NCBI GenBank assembly: GCA_026120185.1
Contig: JANUWF010001179.1
Coordinates: 1,033,501 to 1,097,500 of the forward strand
From: Voacanga thouarsii
Taxonomy: Eukaryota > Streptophyta > Magnoliopsida > Gentianales > Apocynaceae
Length of the DNA stretch: 64,000 nt
Reading direction: 5' to 3'
Positions 1 to 12,539 of the stretch are shown piece after piece. Under the pieces are notes generated by a model. That model was not told the origin of the DNA. It saw only the letters and a list, made by a program, of their open reading frames with translations, and did not search any database. The position numbers and the translations under genes were made by a program. How positions within the stretch are numbered: position 1 is the first letter of the stretch; every line of letters starts with the position of its first letter.

Positions 1-2
1 TA

Positions 3-182
3 GCAGTAGAAAAGAAAGAAAAAACAGATGACCTGGTATCTGCACCTACAGTATCTGCTCAAGCAAAGGCAACAGAAGAAGAACTAGTCATTGAGGAAGA
101 GACTGAACAAGAACAGCCTACAGTGGAGAAAGTGCCTGTGATGTGCAAACCCAGAAAAAGTCCTCGATTCAAGAAGCTGTAG
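3..182 (+). pseudogene. C-terminal fragment of an unrecognised acidic/basic ORF of element H
   Basis: The frame is open from the left edge to a TAG at 180-182, giving about 59 codons. It starts with a charged Lys/Glu stretch, continues with Glu-rich sequence (EEELVIEEETEQEQ), and ends in a short basic tail (KPRKSPRFKKL). No domain is recognised. It lies on the same strand as, and upstream of, the 3' LTR of a SIRE-type element, where such elements often carry an additional ORF after pol, so it may be the end of that ORF. That is inference from position only. The start is outside the window. Confidence 0.35.
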
Positions 183-1690
183 CACCCTCTGCCTCCTTCA
201 AACCACATGTCTCATCTAGAAAGAGACAAAAGTATGTTGTGGTTAAAAGAAAATCCAGTAGGATTGCTGATCAGCACTCTTGAAATAGTGTAGGATCAAA
301 AACTGAAACAATTCACATTTCCTAAGAAGACCAGTTTAGCAGAATCCTCTTCAGTTGACCTTTAACCCGACTGCCTTCAATTCTCTCTACTATCGTGAAT
401 AATTTACTTTTTGCAATTGAATAATTTACTTTTCTGTCTTTACTTATGCACAAACCTATCTACTTAAATTCTGAATACTTCCTATTTATCTATATTCTAT
501 TTCTTCTGCTTCTTTTTTGTTATTACTCTTTTTAATTGATGGCAAATGAGGAGAAAATATGAAACTAATTGGATAATTACTGGAAAAGAAACTGATTGGA
601 TATGAAATTAGATAGTTACTGGATATGAAACTGACTGGATATAATTTTCTGCTGGGAATTGTTAGGATAGTTTCTGATATGATTAATTATGAATGGAAAA
701 TATTGGAATGTTGGGATAATTTTCTGCATACAATTCTGCTTATAATTGTGAGCATTACAATTGATTATTCTACTGATTGTAAGCGTTATAATTGATTGTG
801 TTGATTGGGCTATGATTATTCTACAGATTTATTTAATTTTTTATCTATGTGATAGTATGCTATGCTTTTTGTTCCATTGATTAAGTAGTAAATTTACTTG
901 AGGAAACTTTATGCTTTAATTTGATATTTTTAGATGAATAGCTTGATATAAATATTGATCATCTCTAATCTCAGTTTGTTGATATCCAAATTGGACACCA
1001 GTTTGGTATCCTGAATTTTGTCCAAAAATACTCTTTTTGTAATTAAGGTATTTTTAAGACTAGATTGATAAGATAGTTTTAAGTTATTGATATGATTCTG
1101 TGACAATTTCATTGATAAAAATTTCAATCAGATAGATTGCTTCCTTAATGATCAAAACTCTTTGAGATTCTAAAAAATCCATTATCTCGTGCATTATGTC
1201 AAGGGGAGTTTTGAACTCATATTTTCTTGATCCAAATATCTTTTTCTTAAAAGATTCATACCGTTTTGAATACACACCTTTTGAACATCCAAAACTCACA
1301 TATATAAAGGTTCATATTAACTTTCACCAATATTTTGGACGTACGTTTTGGACATACAAAATTGACTTAGATTTCTCTCTCATTACAAATATTCATATAT
1401 GCAAATATTAAGGGATTATATAACTTGCCTGCTATATCTCCTTTATTATCATTATTTCTTTATCAAATAATCATTTGATGGAAGGAAGGAAGATATGGAG
1501 GTAGGCTGGGCTATAGGCTCATTGAGCCATATTTGTGAGTATATACTTTAATTTTCTATCTCAATCTCATAAGCACTCTATAAGTTTTATACTGAGAGAT
1601 TGTATTTCAATGAAAAATATTTTTATTTCTCTCGGTCAAACATGTTTATACGGTTTTTTATTTCACAATTCCATCAAGTTTTGCCATCAC

Positions 1691-1707
1691 TCAAAAAAGA
1701 GGGAGAT
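1691..1707 (+). promoter_or_regulatory. Polypurine tract of element H
   Basis: The run TCAAAAAAGAGGGAGAT lies directly against the TGTTAGCCC start of the LTR. This is the expected position and composition for the plus-strand primer of reverse transcription, and it marks the LTR as a 3' LTR on the + strand. Confidence 0.7.
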
Positions 1708-2866
1708 TGTTAGCCCTAAGGGCTTTCTCCTACGTTTTGACTTATGAAAAACATTGATGTGGACTAACTTGTGTGATCTATATGTGATTGGACATGTTTG
1801 ACCTCAATTCTTCTAAGGCATTCAAATAAAATTGTTAAGAAACTCTTGAGCAATGGAATTCATGAATGGGTGATCAAGATGAAGTTCAAGCTTATGAGAT
1901 TGTATACCAAGAAGTCCTTATGGAAAAACTTTAGACTAGGAATTGTTATGATTCAATTGATTTCTACCTTAAAGCACACAAAGAAAAAGATTTCAAAGTT
2001 TTAAATCTCAAAATTTTGGATTGAGTGGTTTGGATGATTCTGCATCCAAAAGATTCGTCCAAAATCCTGTAAACTGTGACAAATCATTTCTGCCTGAAAA
2101 GTGCCATTTTAGACTTACCTTTTGGATGCATCGTCGTCCAAAATATAAGTTCAAAATACGGGTAAATTTAACAGAAAAATTATAGCCATTTGATAGTTGT
2201 TGGTACTTCACTTTATGGCTCTATATAAAGCCTCTAAACTTGATTTAACATAAGATTTTTGTGGTATCCTTCTAAGAAACACTCTTGCTCTATAGAAAAT
2301 AAAAATCTCATTTGTCAAAGTGTTTCAAAGTGAATTCAAATTGTGTCTAAAAGGTAAAAGTGTTTGTGATTTTTCTTTGGTGAACATTTGCTCAAATAAG
2401 TGAGCTTTTACTGTTCCATTGATATTCAATCTCTTTTGTATTACAAGGTTATGATGTAAAACCCATTCGGGGTGAACCTTGATTTGATTGTTTGGTTGAG
2501 AGGTTTTGGAAAACCAAGTGTGGTGATCCTCTCTTGTATTTGGGGCAGTTTGATTTCATTAAGTTGAGTAAATGATATCTGGTTGAAAATTCTTAAGTGT
2601 GAGCTTAAGGTAGTAGATGTAGATCTTGGTAGATCAAACCACTATACATTATGTGTCTCATTTCTCTACATACAACATTAACTACATTGTATTTCTTACC
2701 TTAGTCTGAATCTAGATATTTCTCAAAGTTTCTTTAGATAGCTTTCTCTGCTGCCATGAAGTTGGTTCAAGAAACTTGAACATCATTAATATTCTGTATA
2801 ATAGACTACTTAAAAATTTTAGTTTGCCAAAAACCTTATTCACTCCCCCCCCCTTAAGGTTTTTCA
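1708..2866 (+). repeat. 3' LTR of SIRE-type element H
   Basis: About 1.16 kb, starting TGTTAGCCC next to a polypurine tract and ending in a C-rich run followed by AAGGTTTTTCA. The LTR of element D (61028-62439, opposite strand) begins with the same block (TTAGCCC.AAGGGCTTTCTCCTA, then ACATTGATGTGGACTAAC) and ends in the same way (CACCCCCCTCTAAGG..TATCA). The two are homologous but well diverged. Downstream of the end, ATTAGTATAATGG looks like a damaged methionine-tRNA primer site, which would be odd after a 3' LTR (see findings). Confidence 0.75.
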
Positions 2867-4277
2867 ATTAGTATAATGGATGTTCACCCCAATAACTTCA
2901 TTGCTCAATTATCATACATTAGTATATATTATCTGTGATATACCAAGATGTGATAAATAAATAAATACCACAATATAAAATGCTTGATTTCTAGTAATTG
3001 GCATTGGCAATATGATTTCATAGGCCAATAATCAAACATGCAAACGCAACCTTAGTAGGGTAAAAACTATTTTGCTCTCAATTAGCTATTCATCAAAGAT
3101 TGTCAATTGTTACCATAGTAGGAAACCAAAACTACATTAAAAGGATTTCACTAGATAGTTCCAAACACTAGCCACAGAACATATCCATATTTTCACAAAG
3201 AAACATAAGCAATCTTGGAATTATTAAGAACTACAACATTAGCATTTGAACTCATGATCATTTCTTCTGCCTTGCATAGAACTGGAAAGAAACCAAAGAA
3301 TCAAATTTAGGTGGTAGCAGCACATCCCAAGTAGACCCAAGAAAAAATAAAGAAAAGAAAATTTGCTTTCACCAAACTCCTCCATGAACAAAACCCGTCA
3401 GAAGATTCAAATCAAAACCCCAATGCAAATTAAAAGAACAAATTACTTGACTCAATAAGCAAAGCACAAACAGTATCTTAAGCCACCAAATTTAATCCGA
3501 CTAAAGGCTCAAAATCAGTCACAAATTTAACCTTGAACTGATGTTCAAATTTTAGGCAAAAAATATACCCACTCACTGAGAAAAGGAGGGCTTCTTAACC
3601 TTGAACTAATGTTCAAATTTCTGCAATTGTATCTGAGGAGGTGCAAGCCGCACAACAAAGAAGCCGATGATATCCGCTAAGTCTGGGCAAGAGAGGGCGG
3701 CGGAGGCAAAGGCAGAGGCGGCAGAGGCATGCTTCAGGTGAACAACACAGAGAAAAAAAGAAAGGAAGATAGGTTGGGTAGGGTTTGAATTTTGAACTGG
3801 TGAATAATGGCCAAGGAACATTTATTTTACTGATTTTATATTTTTAAACTATTTTTTTATTAAATGAGCTAATATGATAGTATCTTAAATAAAGTTTTGT
3901 TTTTTAATTATATTTTTTGTTTTTGTTTTGAGCTAACATAACTAAAATATAAGCTCTATTATTAAATTATTAAATTCTATTACTTGTTTTATTTTTTGTT
4001 CATCAATTTAATAATGCCTCTATTGTTAAATTGATTAATATAAATTCTTTTCTGTATTAAAATGTATTTATATTATGATTTTGTTTCCTTTTTGTGGGAT
4101 ATTTGCAAGATATGGGTAATTAATTACTCCTATTCATACTTACCTAATAATTTGCAAAACAAAATATTCAAATCCTAGACCATTTCCTTCCAAAAAAGAG
4201 GGAGGGGGGGAGGGGGAGGGGGGCAATAAAACAAAGTATTTTTTTTAATTTACACTATTTCATAAATGTCTTTTTAA

Positions 4278-4308
<31 letters not shown>

Positions 4309-4334
4309 AATAAATATATATATATATATATATA
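4278..4334. repeat. (TA)n microsatellite, two blocks
   Basis: Two TA runs (4278-4304 and about 4315-4334) are each followed by CAATAATAAA, so the run plus its flank is tandemly duplicated. Confidence 0.9.
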
Positions 4335-4721
4335 CAATAATAAAAAATTTTAAGAACAATAAATTTTATAAATAAACTTATCTAAAGTACTCTTAGTCAA
4401 ATTATTTAAAAATTAAAAATACAATTTTTAGAATATTAGAGAAATAAGAATAAATAAAATATACACATACATATATTATTATAAATATAAATACTTTTAA
4501 AATTAATTATTTTATAAATACAAATACATTTATTATATATGCATATTATTTTTTCATACTAATTATATGCACTCATATTTTGTGATAATATGTATATATA
4601 AGCGCAAGTGTGTGTATGTATATATATAAGCATTTGTTATTTTGAAAATCCCTTAACTTTTTGGGATAAAAATAGAAAAGAAGAAAAAATAAAAGTAAGC
4701 TCCTAATTAATGTATATATAT

Positions 4722-4722
<1 letters not shown>

Positions 4723-4764
<42 letters not shown>
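4723..4764. repeat. (CA)n microsatellite
   Basis: About 21 uninterrupted CA units, followed by TATACATATACATATA. It is responsible for the short open frames on both strands here. Confidence 0.95.
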
Positions 4765-4770
<6 letters not shown>

Positions 4771-5553
4771 TATACATATATATTGTATATTTGATAATTA
4801 ATATATATAATATAACATATATAAATATATTTTATACATATGATACCTTTAAAAATATAAGTATTTTTAATATTTACTCATTTATGATCCTAGATAAATT
4901 CATAATTTAATTTGATTATTCCTTCTTACTAAATATCTGAACTACAAATTGTCTTTTTATGGCTCATCAATCAATCAGATAGATGAATATCTTTTGAAAG
5001 ACCTGTTTAAGGAATAATCAATCTTCTCTCTCATTCCCAACTTATTAACTTTCCATGTGTCCATTAAATAATATTATTATTAGATCTTTTTCAGGAGATT
5101 GAGAAAAATAAATATATTTGTATAGTCTTCTAATTTCTATGTATACTAAATTAAAGTATTTTACTACTTTATTTTTTATTTTCTTGAGTATATTCTCTAT
5201 TAGTTCTATCCCCCTTTTTTCCTTTAGATAAATCGAAAAGTCGTGTGAAAAAGAAAAAGAGATAATTTCCTATTTTTTTCTTTTTGAATTTAAAAAGAAA
5301 TAAGAGGCTCAAAATGAAAGTATTTTTTTTATATAGATTCTCTACTGCACTGTCATAACAAAAATATAGGATGCAAAATTTTTTCCTTGTCTACTTAATT
5401 ACTAATTATTATATATAATATATATATTTATATATATATACTATACACAGTATACATTATATATAGTATGTATATATATAGTATATATTACGATATTAAT
5501 ATATATACAAACATTAGATATATAATTATTATATATATTATATAATAATAACA

Positions 5554-5685
<132 letters not shown>

Positions 5686-5719
5686 TAGATATATAATTGC
5701 TTATTATATATACTATGCA

Positions 5720-5850
5720 GGTTGTTTGGGGCTGGGGATCGCATCCCCAGCCCTGCCCCCCCTGGCGGGCCGAGAAATAAAGCCCGAGCCCTTCCCCATC
5801 CCCGCTTAAATTGGAGAATCTCTGGCCTCGTCGGGCCGAGCTCCTACTTT
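5720..5850. other. GC-rich patch with a perfect 9-bp hairpin
   Basis: A sharp GC-rich island in AT-rich DNA. At 5731-5751 GCTGGGGAT and ATCCCCAGC are perfect inverted arms around CGC. Further on, clustered CCCC and GGGCCGAG motifs recur (GGCGGGCCGAG, TCGGGCCGAG). It has no coding potential that I recognise. The style, with runs like GGGGATGGGG, recalls internal repeats of some non-autonomous plant DNA transposons, but I see no matching ends. It abuts the 5'-truncated edge of element G. Confidence 0.5.
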
Positions 5851-5872
5851 ATTCCGTGGAATTGCTATCCCT

Positions 5873-7651
5873 ATGCAAGAGCAGGTAGAGCTTGAAATTG
5901 GTAGTTCTGGTCCTTCTAATTTAACTTCATTTGTTCAGCAAAATTCAGTTCACAGTGATAAAGAAGATACAGAAAAAGAGTATTTCATAGCCAAGAATAA
6001 ATCAAGAAGAGAGATTCGACCACCGCAAAGGTATGCAAATTTAGTTGCATATGCTTTGTCAGTTGCAGAAGAAACAAATGGAGATAGTGAACTATCTACC
6101 TACAATGAAGTTGTTTCATGTGAAGATTTAGCTAAGTGGTTGATTGTAATGAATGAAGAAATTAAGTCCTTCCACAAGAATGGAACTTGGATCCTTGTAA
6201 AGCTGCTTTTGGGAAAGAAAATTATTGGTTGCAAATGGGTCTTTAAGAAAAAGGAGAATACTCTCGGGGCAGAAGATGGAAGGTACAAAGTAAGATTGGT
6301 TGTGAAGAGTTATAGTCAGTTACAAGGTGTTGATTTTAATGACGTATTGTCACCTGTTGTTAAACATAGCTCTATCCATATTTTGCTTGGCTTTAGTTTC
6401 TATGTATGATTTGGAATTGGAGCAGCTTGACATTAAAACAGCCTTCTTGCATGGTAATCTTAAGGAACAAATTTACATAAAACAACCTAAGGGATTTGAA
6501 ATTAAAGGAAAAGAAGACCATATTTGCCTTTTGAAAAATCCTTGTATAGATTGAAGCAGTCTCCAAGACAGTGGTATAAGAAGTTTGATTCTTTTATATT
6601 GAGTTATGGTTATTCAAGGAGCATGTATGTTAGCTGTGTTTACTTTTGAAAGTTACATGAAGGTTCTTTTATTTATCTGTTGTTCTATGTTGATGACATG
6701 CTCATTGCTACTAAGAATCTGGTAGAAATAGATCTCTTGAAGAAACAATTAAAGACTGACTTTGAGATTAAAAATTTGGGAGCAACTAAAAAGATTCTTG
6801 GCATGGAGATCAAGAGAGATCGAGCTATTGGGAAGTTGTACCTGACTCATGAAAATTATATTAAGAAAGTTTTGGAAAGGTTTGGCATGAAAAATGTAAA
6901 ACCTATAAGTACTTGTTTTGCGAGTCATTTTAAACTTTCAACTGCTCAGTCACCATAGTCAAGTGAAGAGGAAGATTATATGACGCAGGTTCCATATTCT
7001 AGTGTGGTCGACAGTATAATATATGCAATGGTTTTTACTCATTCGGATATTTCACAAGCAGTTAGTATGGTTAGCATATATATGTTTTGTCCTAGAAAAG
7101 TACAATGGCAAGTTGTAAAATGAATATTCAAATACTTGCAAGGCACTTCAAATGCTTGTTTGGAGTTTGGAAGATGTAATAACACTATGGTTGGTTTTGT
7201 GGATTCTGACTACGTCGGAGATCTTAACAAGAGAAAATCACTTATTAGCTATGTATTTTGCATTGGAGGTTATGCAGTTAGTTAGAAAGCTAGCTTACAA
7301 TATGTAGTGGCATTATCTACTATAGAGGTAGAATATATGGCTCTAATCGAGACAATCAAAGAAGCCTTGTGGTTGAAAGGTTTATTTAGCAAGCTCAGTT
7401 TGCATAAAAGTGTAACTACAATTTATTGTGACAGTCAAAGTGCAATACATTTTATTAGAGATCAGATGTATCATGAGAGGGCGAAGCATATTGATGTCAA
7501 GTTTTACTTCATTCGAGATATCATTATTGAGAAGAAAGTCTTTGTTCAGAAGATTAACACCAAAGATAACCCTGCTGACATGCTTATGAAGCCTCTTCTC
7601 ATCTTCAAGTTCAAGCAAAGTCTGGATTTGATTGGTATTCACTATTTGTGA
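5873..7651 (+). pseudogene. Reverse transcriptase-RNase H relic of element G
   Basis: Several frames in sequence make up the C-terminal half of a copia polyprotein. 5873-6409 holds the RT N-terminal region (IGCKWVFKKK). 6327-6554 holds the block ELEQLDIKTAFLHGNL with the first catalytic Asp. 6680-6958 begins with the catalytic MFYVDDMLIAT. RNase H follows, with VDSDYVGD near 7200, STIEVEYMAL at 7315 and CDSQSAIH at 7430, ending IGIHYL. The frames are separated by frameshifts near 6390 and 6530 and by in-frame stops (for example at 6956-6958, near 7120 and at 7285), so no protein can be made. The domain calls are seen directly; the Tork assignment is recognition only. Confidence 0.85.
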
Positions 7652-7725
7652 TTTGTGGTCTTTGGACTTTTGTGAAGAAGGTGAAGCAAAATTGTGAATT
7701 TAGGATGCAAGTCAAGATGGAGATT

Positions 7726-8206
7726 TGTTGGGATGCCTTGAATCCATTTGAGCTTGTCCCACATTGGGACCACCAAACATCATCCACCACCTTTAAGGTT
7801 TTGTTTGGTTTCATGTCCCACATCGATTATGCAAGAATAATCCACCTCCTTTGAAGCCTTTAAATTAAGGCTTGGTTTTGTTCTTGAAGTACAACACACT
7901 AACACAAAAGTTTTAGTAGTCCTTGAGGCATTTATTCTTTGTAATACTCTTATTCTATATTAGGGGTGTTTAGTGGTTTAGTAACACTTTCCTAAAGCCT
8001 TATAAATTATCTTTTTCATAGTGAAGTTTTGTTCTGCCTCCACCCGTAAGCGTAAGTCATTTGACCGAACCACGTAAGTTCTTATGTCTCTTTATTTTAT
8101 TTCCTTTTTCATTATTTATTTTTTCTTTGCATTATTTTCGTTATTATTTCTTTGTTATCGTTTTTTCATTGGAGTTTTGGTTTGCTCCTAGGGCCTATCC
8201 CTAACA
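7726..8206 (+). repeat. 3' LTR of element G
   Basis: It runs from TGTTGGGATGCC to TATCCCTAACA, 481 bp, with 5'-TGTT..AACA-3' ends. The purine-rich AAGATGGAGATT lies just upstream. A second LTR copy is not in the window, so the 3' boundary is set by the CA end and by the start of LINE coding sequence at once after it. Confidence 0.75.
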
Positions 8207-9220
8207 AAAGAGAAAGTATGGAAGAAGTTAAGTGGATGGAAGGAGAAGCTCCTCTCTACCATTAGGAAGAAAGTTTTAATAAAATTTGTTATCCAGGCCA
8301 TACCAGCTTATATTATGCAATTTTTTTGCATTACCCAAGTCTTTCTATAACCAAATTATATCTATGGTCCAGAACTTTTAGTGGGGACAAAAATGTGCTG
8401 AATAAAGCTTTGTTAGCTTAGATGGGATGATTTATGTTTGGCTAAGGAAGATGGTGGATTGGAGTTTCGGGATTTCCACTCTTTCAACCTCACTTTACTT
8501 GCAAAGCAGGTTGGTGAATTGTTCTACGCCCAAAGAGTCTCATGCCCAGAATTCTTAAAGCAAAGTATTTTCCAAATAAGTCATTTCTGGATGCGTCTCT
8601 TGGGTCGAATCCTAGCTTTTTGTGGTGAAGTGTTTCTCAAGGTTGTGAAAGTGTTGTAACTTGGGTTTCAGTAGAGAATAGGTGATGGAGTCTCTATCAA
8701 TATCTGAAAAGGAAGGTGGATTCCTTCTCTTAGGTCTTTCGAACCTATTCTTAATCACAGTGTTACTTCTCAGTCTGACCAAGTTAGTTCTTTTATTGAT
8801 TTAGTCTCAAGCACTTGGAATTCAGAGCTTCTAAATTAGTGGTTTCTTCCCATTGAAGTTGCAGTAATCCATTCCATTTCTCTTTATCCTATATTTATTC
8901 CTGATACCTTAGTTTGGCATTTTACAAAAGACAAGCAATATACAGTTAAATCTGGCTACAAAGCTTTCACTTTTGGTCGACAAGTTGTCTCTCCTTCCCT
9001 ATAAACTTCATTTCCTTATCAAGGTCGCCGTTTTTGTAGAAGTATTTGGTAGCTGAATGTCCCACCAAAACTCAAGCACTTTTCTGGAGATCTTGTTGCG
9101 ATGCTTTGCCCAATAATGCTACTCTTATGAGGCAAATTCGGTGTACCTCACGTTGTTCTCTTTGTGGGTATGATGTGGAGGATGATCCGTATTCATTATT
9201 AGAATTATGTTGATGATGCA
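8207..9220 (+). pseudogene. LINE (L1-type) reverse transcriptase C-terminal and zf-RVT relic, part 1
   Basis: Translated in shifting frames, this gives the end of a plant LINE reverse transcriptase. Blocks seen are VWKKLSGWKEKLLS and AIPAYIM (8217-8320), AKEDGGLEFRDFHSFNLTLLAKQ (8440-8510), the GDGVSI and GRWIPSL block (8680-8740), and a zf-RVT domain (8935-9215) with LNVPPKLKHFFWR and CSLCGYDVEDDP. Many stops and frameshifts show it is dead. At 9220 it is cut by gypsy element E and resumes at 21303 with the RNase H domain. The endonuclease and the RT core are missing, lost at the junction with element G. Confidence 0.85.
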
Positions 9221-12200
9221 TGTAACACCCCTACTAAAAGTTACAGCAGAAGCATACCAACCGAGTGTTGCCTTGTCCAGCTACCCAAATAAGGGATCTT
9301 TATAACGAAGAACCAAAAAAGAGTATACAAGGTCCAGACTCATACAAACATCCCATACTGATGTTCTATTCCCCTGTTTGGAATAAGACAAATCCCAGAA
9401 CTAGCTAAATTACTTGGGATCGTCTATCTCTAACATGAGCTACTACAAAGATTAAAGTCCTTGTTGAGTACTCAACGTAACCAATACCAACCTCTACTGA
9501 TTGATCAGGCCAGAGGGTTATTTGTTTCCGCGAAATTTTCAAAACAAACATTTTTAGGGCAAAATATCATTTTTCAGAATTTGATCCAACTGTAACTTAG
9601 ATAATAAATCCCATAGGCTCTACGGGGCTAATCAATTCATTTCATAGGCACACTAGGACAATAAAGCAATTTTCAGGATCAAAATGTCGTTTTCTAAAAA
9701 TCAATTTTATATCGAGAGATCATTTTCCCAAAACCGTGTCTAAAGGGGGTAAAGAGTTCTTTTCACATATTAAAATAAGTTTTCAAGAGTATTCAGGTCA
9801 TTTTGCCCATACTTGATCACAAAATACATTTCTAAGGGTATTCAAAACGCTTCACCTATACCCGATTCCAAAAGACTTTACGAAGGTATTTAGGTCATTT
9901 TACCCTTATCCGATTTGAAAAGTGTTCACAAAAACTCCAATAAGAATATTTCGGTCATTTACCAAATACACGATTCCAAAGGTTTCCATAAAATATTCAA
10001 ATAAGGATATTTGGACCATTTTCCAAATGCTCGATTCCAAAAGAAACTTATTTCAAGAAATCCACAATTCTAATTCTAAAAAAGAATTAAATTCAAAGTT
10101 TCCAAACATATTTCCATTAAATATTCCAATAAGGGCATTCTAGTCAATTTATAAATATCCAATTCTAAAATTTACCATTTTCTAAAAATCCCAAGTATTT
10201 AATCCAAAAATGACTAAATTCACAAAATTCATACTTTATCATCTATTAAGGTTTTCAAGTCAATTATGATGTTCATTCGAGCCCAAAATGGCATAAAAAT
10301 AAATCTTGCTCAAATAAATCTTAAATATATTCAAGGATTTTCAAAATTGTATAAAACGTAACATTTCAAGGAAAAAAATAAAACATACTAGCTTTCAAAA
10401 GGCTTTAGAAGTCAAAGGGACTCACCTCGTGTCATAATTCACCTTTTCCCATTCATGGTTGTTCAACTACTGTTTCCACCGTTTTCAACGTGTCGTTGGC
10501 CATTTACCAACAAACCTACATCAAATATCGTTTTTAGGTTTCGTCAAAAAATAGCCGATGTTTAGCCAACGTGCCCGATGGTCAGCCGACGTGCTCGATG
10601 GTTAGCCGTCGTTCAAAAAAACGCACGACGGTCGGTCGCGTCGCTTTTCTTTATCCAATTCTTTTGTTTTCCTTTTCCCATATCCTTCTTCTTTTCATGA
10701 ACAAGGAATTATGTTCATGTTTTCAATTTATTTCATCTCAAAATCACATAATTAATCATTTTTAAGTTCATTCATTTTCCAACCAATTTCTGGAATTTCA
10801 CTGCTTGACACACGATTTTATTTTTGCATATAACTTTCAATCCATAACTCTGATTAGGCTCTATGATATATCAAAACAACCATAAGACTCTTAACTTTAA
10901 TTTTGTGTAAGCCCTTTCATTCAGGTTTTCGTAACACAATACAGAGGCAAAAATAGCCCTAGTAGTTTGTTCTTCTTCAACCATTCATGTTACCTTTTGC
11001 TATCCTTTAACCTTTAACACCTTGAGAACATCAAATTCAGTCAATTTTCCTTTCAAATCATCCTTGATCCTTCAATTTTTAGATTCCAACAATTCATGAA
11101 AGTCATATTTATTCAACACAACTTCACTTCTTTCAATCAAAAGCAAACATAATTAATCCTTCTAACCAATTAACAATCATTTTTCATTCCACTTGATCTT
11201 TATTTCATTAACCAAGATCAAAAACTACCATGAATATTCAATCCTTCATCACACAAAACATTATCCATAAATCTTCTAAGCACCCGGCACACACATAAAC
11301 ACATAAAAAGTTCACACACAAAGTTTATAAATCCTAACTTTTGATCCAAAATCAAGGCATGAAAATCATGTTTTCATATTAAAATTGATATCAAAATGAT
11401 CACCATTCACTGAACAACTTTAATTCTAGCAAGGTGAGGCTTTACCTTGTATTTAGAGATCTTTGGTGTGATGTACTCCAAGAACCTCTCAATAACTCAC
11501 ACACTCCACCAAGAACACACACTAGCTACATTTTTCTTTCTTTTTTGCTATTTTCTTTTGTTTTCTTTTCTCTTGTTTTTCCTTCCTTGGGGCTACCAAA
11601 ATTATGGCTGTAAAACAGCCTTCCCACCGCCATTCTCATCATATTTGTGGCCAAGAAAATTTTAATTCAATTAAGTATATGGTGGACTTCATGTAGGTGT
11701 ATTCCAATCACAATTTAACACACCATTTTCCTTGATTTTTCTTCTTTAATTTTTCTCTTCTATTCTTTCTTGTGGTTGCCAATTTTTTGGTTTTTTTTCG
11801 GCCACTCCACCTCCATCTTCATGAAAAATATTGGCCAAATAAATTGCTCAAGACATTAATTAAATGGCTTCACAAATGAAGTGTTACAATCACAATTAAA
11901 CACATCATTCTTCTATTTATTTTATAATTTTTTAATTCCATGTATCTTGCATGAATTCCTCATGCAACCTCTCATAAATTGACACATGTTCATGGCTATT
12001 AATCACAAAATGCCACACGTCCAAATTTTCAATCGCATTTTCAATTTTTTCTCAGAAATGACCAAAATCGGATCTGAAATGGAAAAATATTTTACTTTAC
12101 CATTCAACTTCAAAAATTTCACTGAATCTATTAGTAATACTTAAATCCTTCAATTATTTCTCAGTTTGTCCAAATTCGCAGACAAAATCGTGGGCATGGT

Positions 12201-12508
12201 CAAAATGACGAAAATACCCCCGATAACCCGAATAACATAATTCACATCAAAACGTGTGTTTCATCACACTGATCAATTTTTTTTCTTAGAGTACCCTCAA
12301 AATCTTATTTTATTAATAATAGTAGCCTTCTGAAAATTTAGAGTACGGGTAAAACAAATCCAATAATTACATTCAGGTCCTGTCAAATTATTATTATACC
12401 AAAATATTCGCTTCATTGTACTGATCATCTTTTGTTCTGGCCATTGATATAAATTTTCATCATATTACAAGTAGTTGCCAATTGAGGTTTAAAATACAGG
12501 GTATTATA
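9221..12508 (-). repeat. 3' LTR of gypsy element E (with internal deletion)
   Basis: 3.29 kb; on the + strand it starts TGTAACACCCCTACTAAAAG and ends GGGTATTATA. Relative to the 5' LTR it lacks about 0.8 kb: 9370 (CATACTGATG|TTCTATTCC) corresponds to a jump from about 17349 to about 18140. The terminal TG on the minus strand has become TA. It otherwise aligns with the 5' LTR throughout, with many substitutions, so the insertion is old. Confidence 0.85.
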
Positions 12509-12520
12509 TTCTCCCCTCCT
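12509..12520 (-). promoter_or_regulatory. Polypurine tract of element E
   Basis: On the minus strand AGGAGGGGAGAA lies immediately before the 3' LTR. Confidence 0.75.
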
Positions 12521-12539
12521 TACAAAAATGTCATCCTCA

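Larger units (their letters stand above)
1..1707 (+). mobile_element. 3' internal part of a SIRE-type copia element (H)
   Basis: This is the stretch between the end of a reading frame (stop at 180-182) and the LTR that begins at 1708. It is AT-rich and non-coding apart from that frame. Around 541-556 there is a purine-rich run (GATGGCAAATGAGGAGAAAA) that resembles the extra polypurine tracts placed upstream of the 3' LTR in Sireviruses. Between about 560 and 640 short, imperfect copies of GATATGAAACTGATTGGATA recur. The assignment rests on the LTR at 1708-2866 matching the LTR of element D at the other end of the window. The rest of element H lies beyond the left edge. Confidence 0.6.
5850..8206 (+). 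mobile_element. 5'-truncated Tork-like Ty1/copia element (G)
   Basis: The remaining parts are, in order, reverse transcriptase, RNase H, polypurine tract and 3' LTR. The 5' LTR, gag, protease and integrase are absent; sequence identity to copia stops at about 5850 next to the GC-rich patch. The RT connection region and the small 481-bp LTR fit the Tork (Tnt1-like) group. At 8206 the LTR ends directly against LINE sequence, so G probably inserted into the LINE and then lost its left half. Confidence 0.8.

Noticed and set aside
3606..3821. 71-codon minus-strand frame with Ala/Ser run
   Set aside because: No recognisable domain; the run comes from a GGCAGAGGCGG-like repeat.
4573..4910. Frames with Cys-Val and Thr-His repeats
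   Set aside because: Translations of the CA microsatellite.
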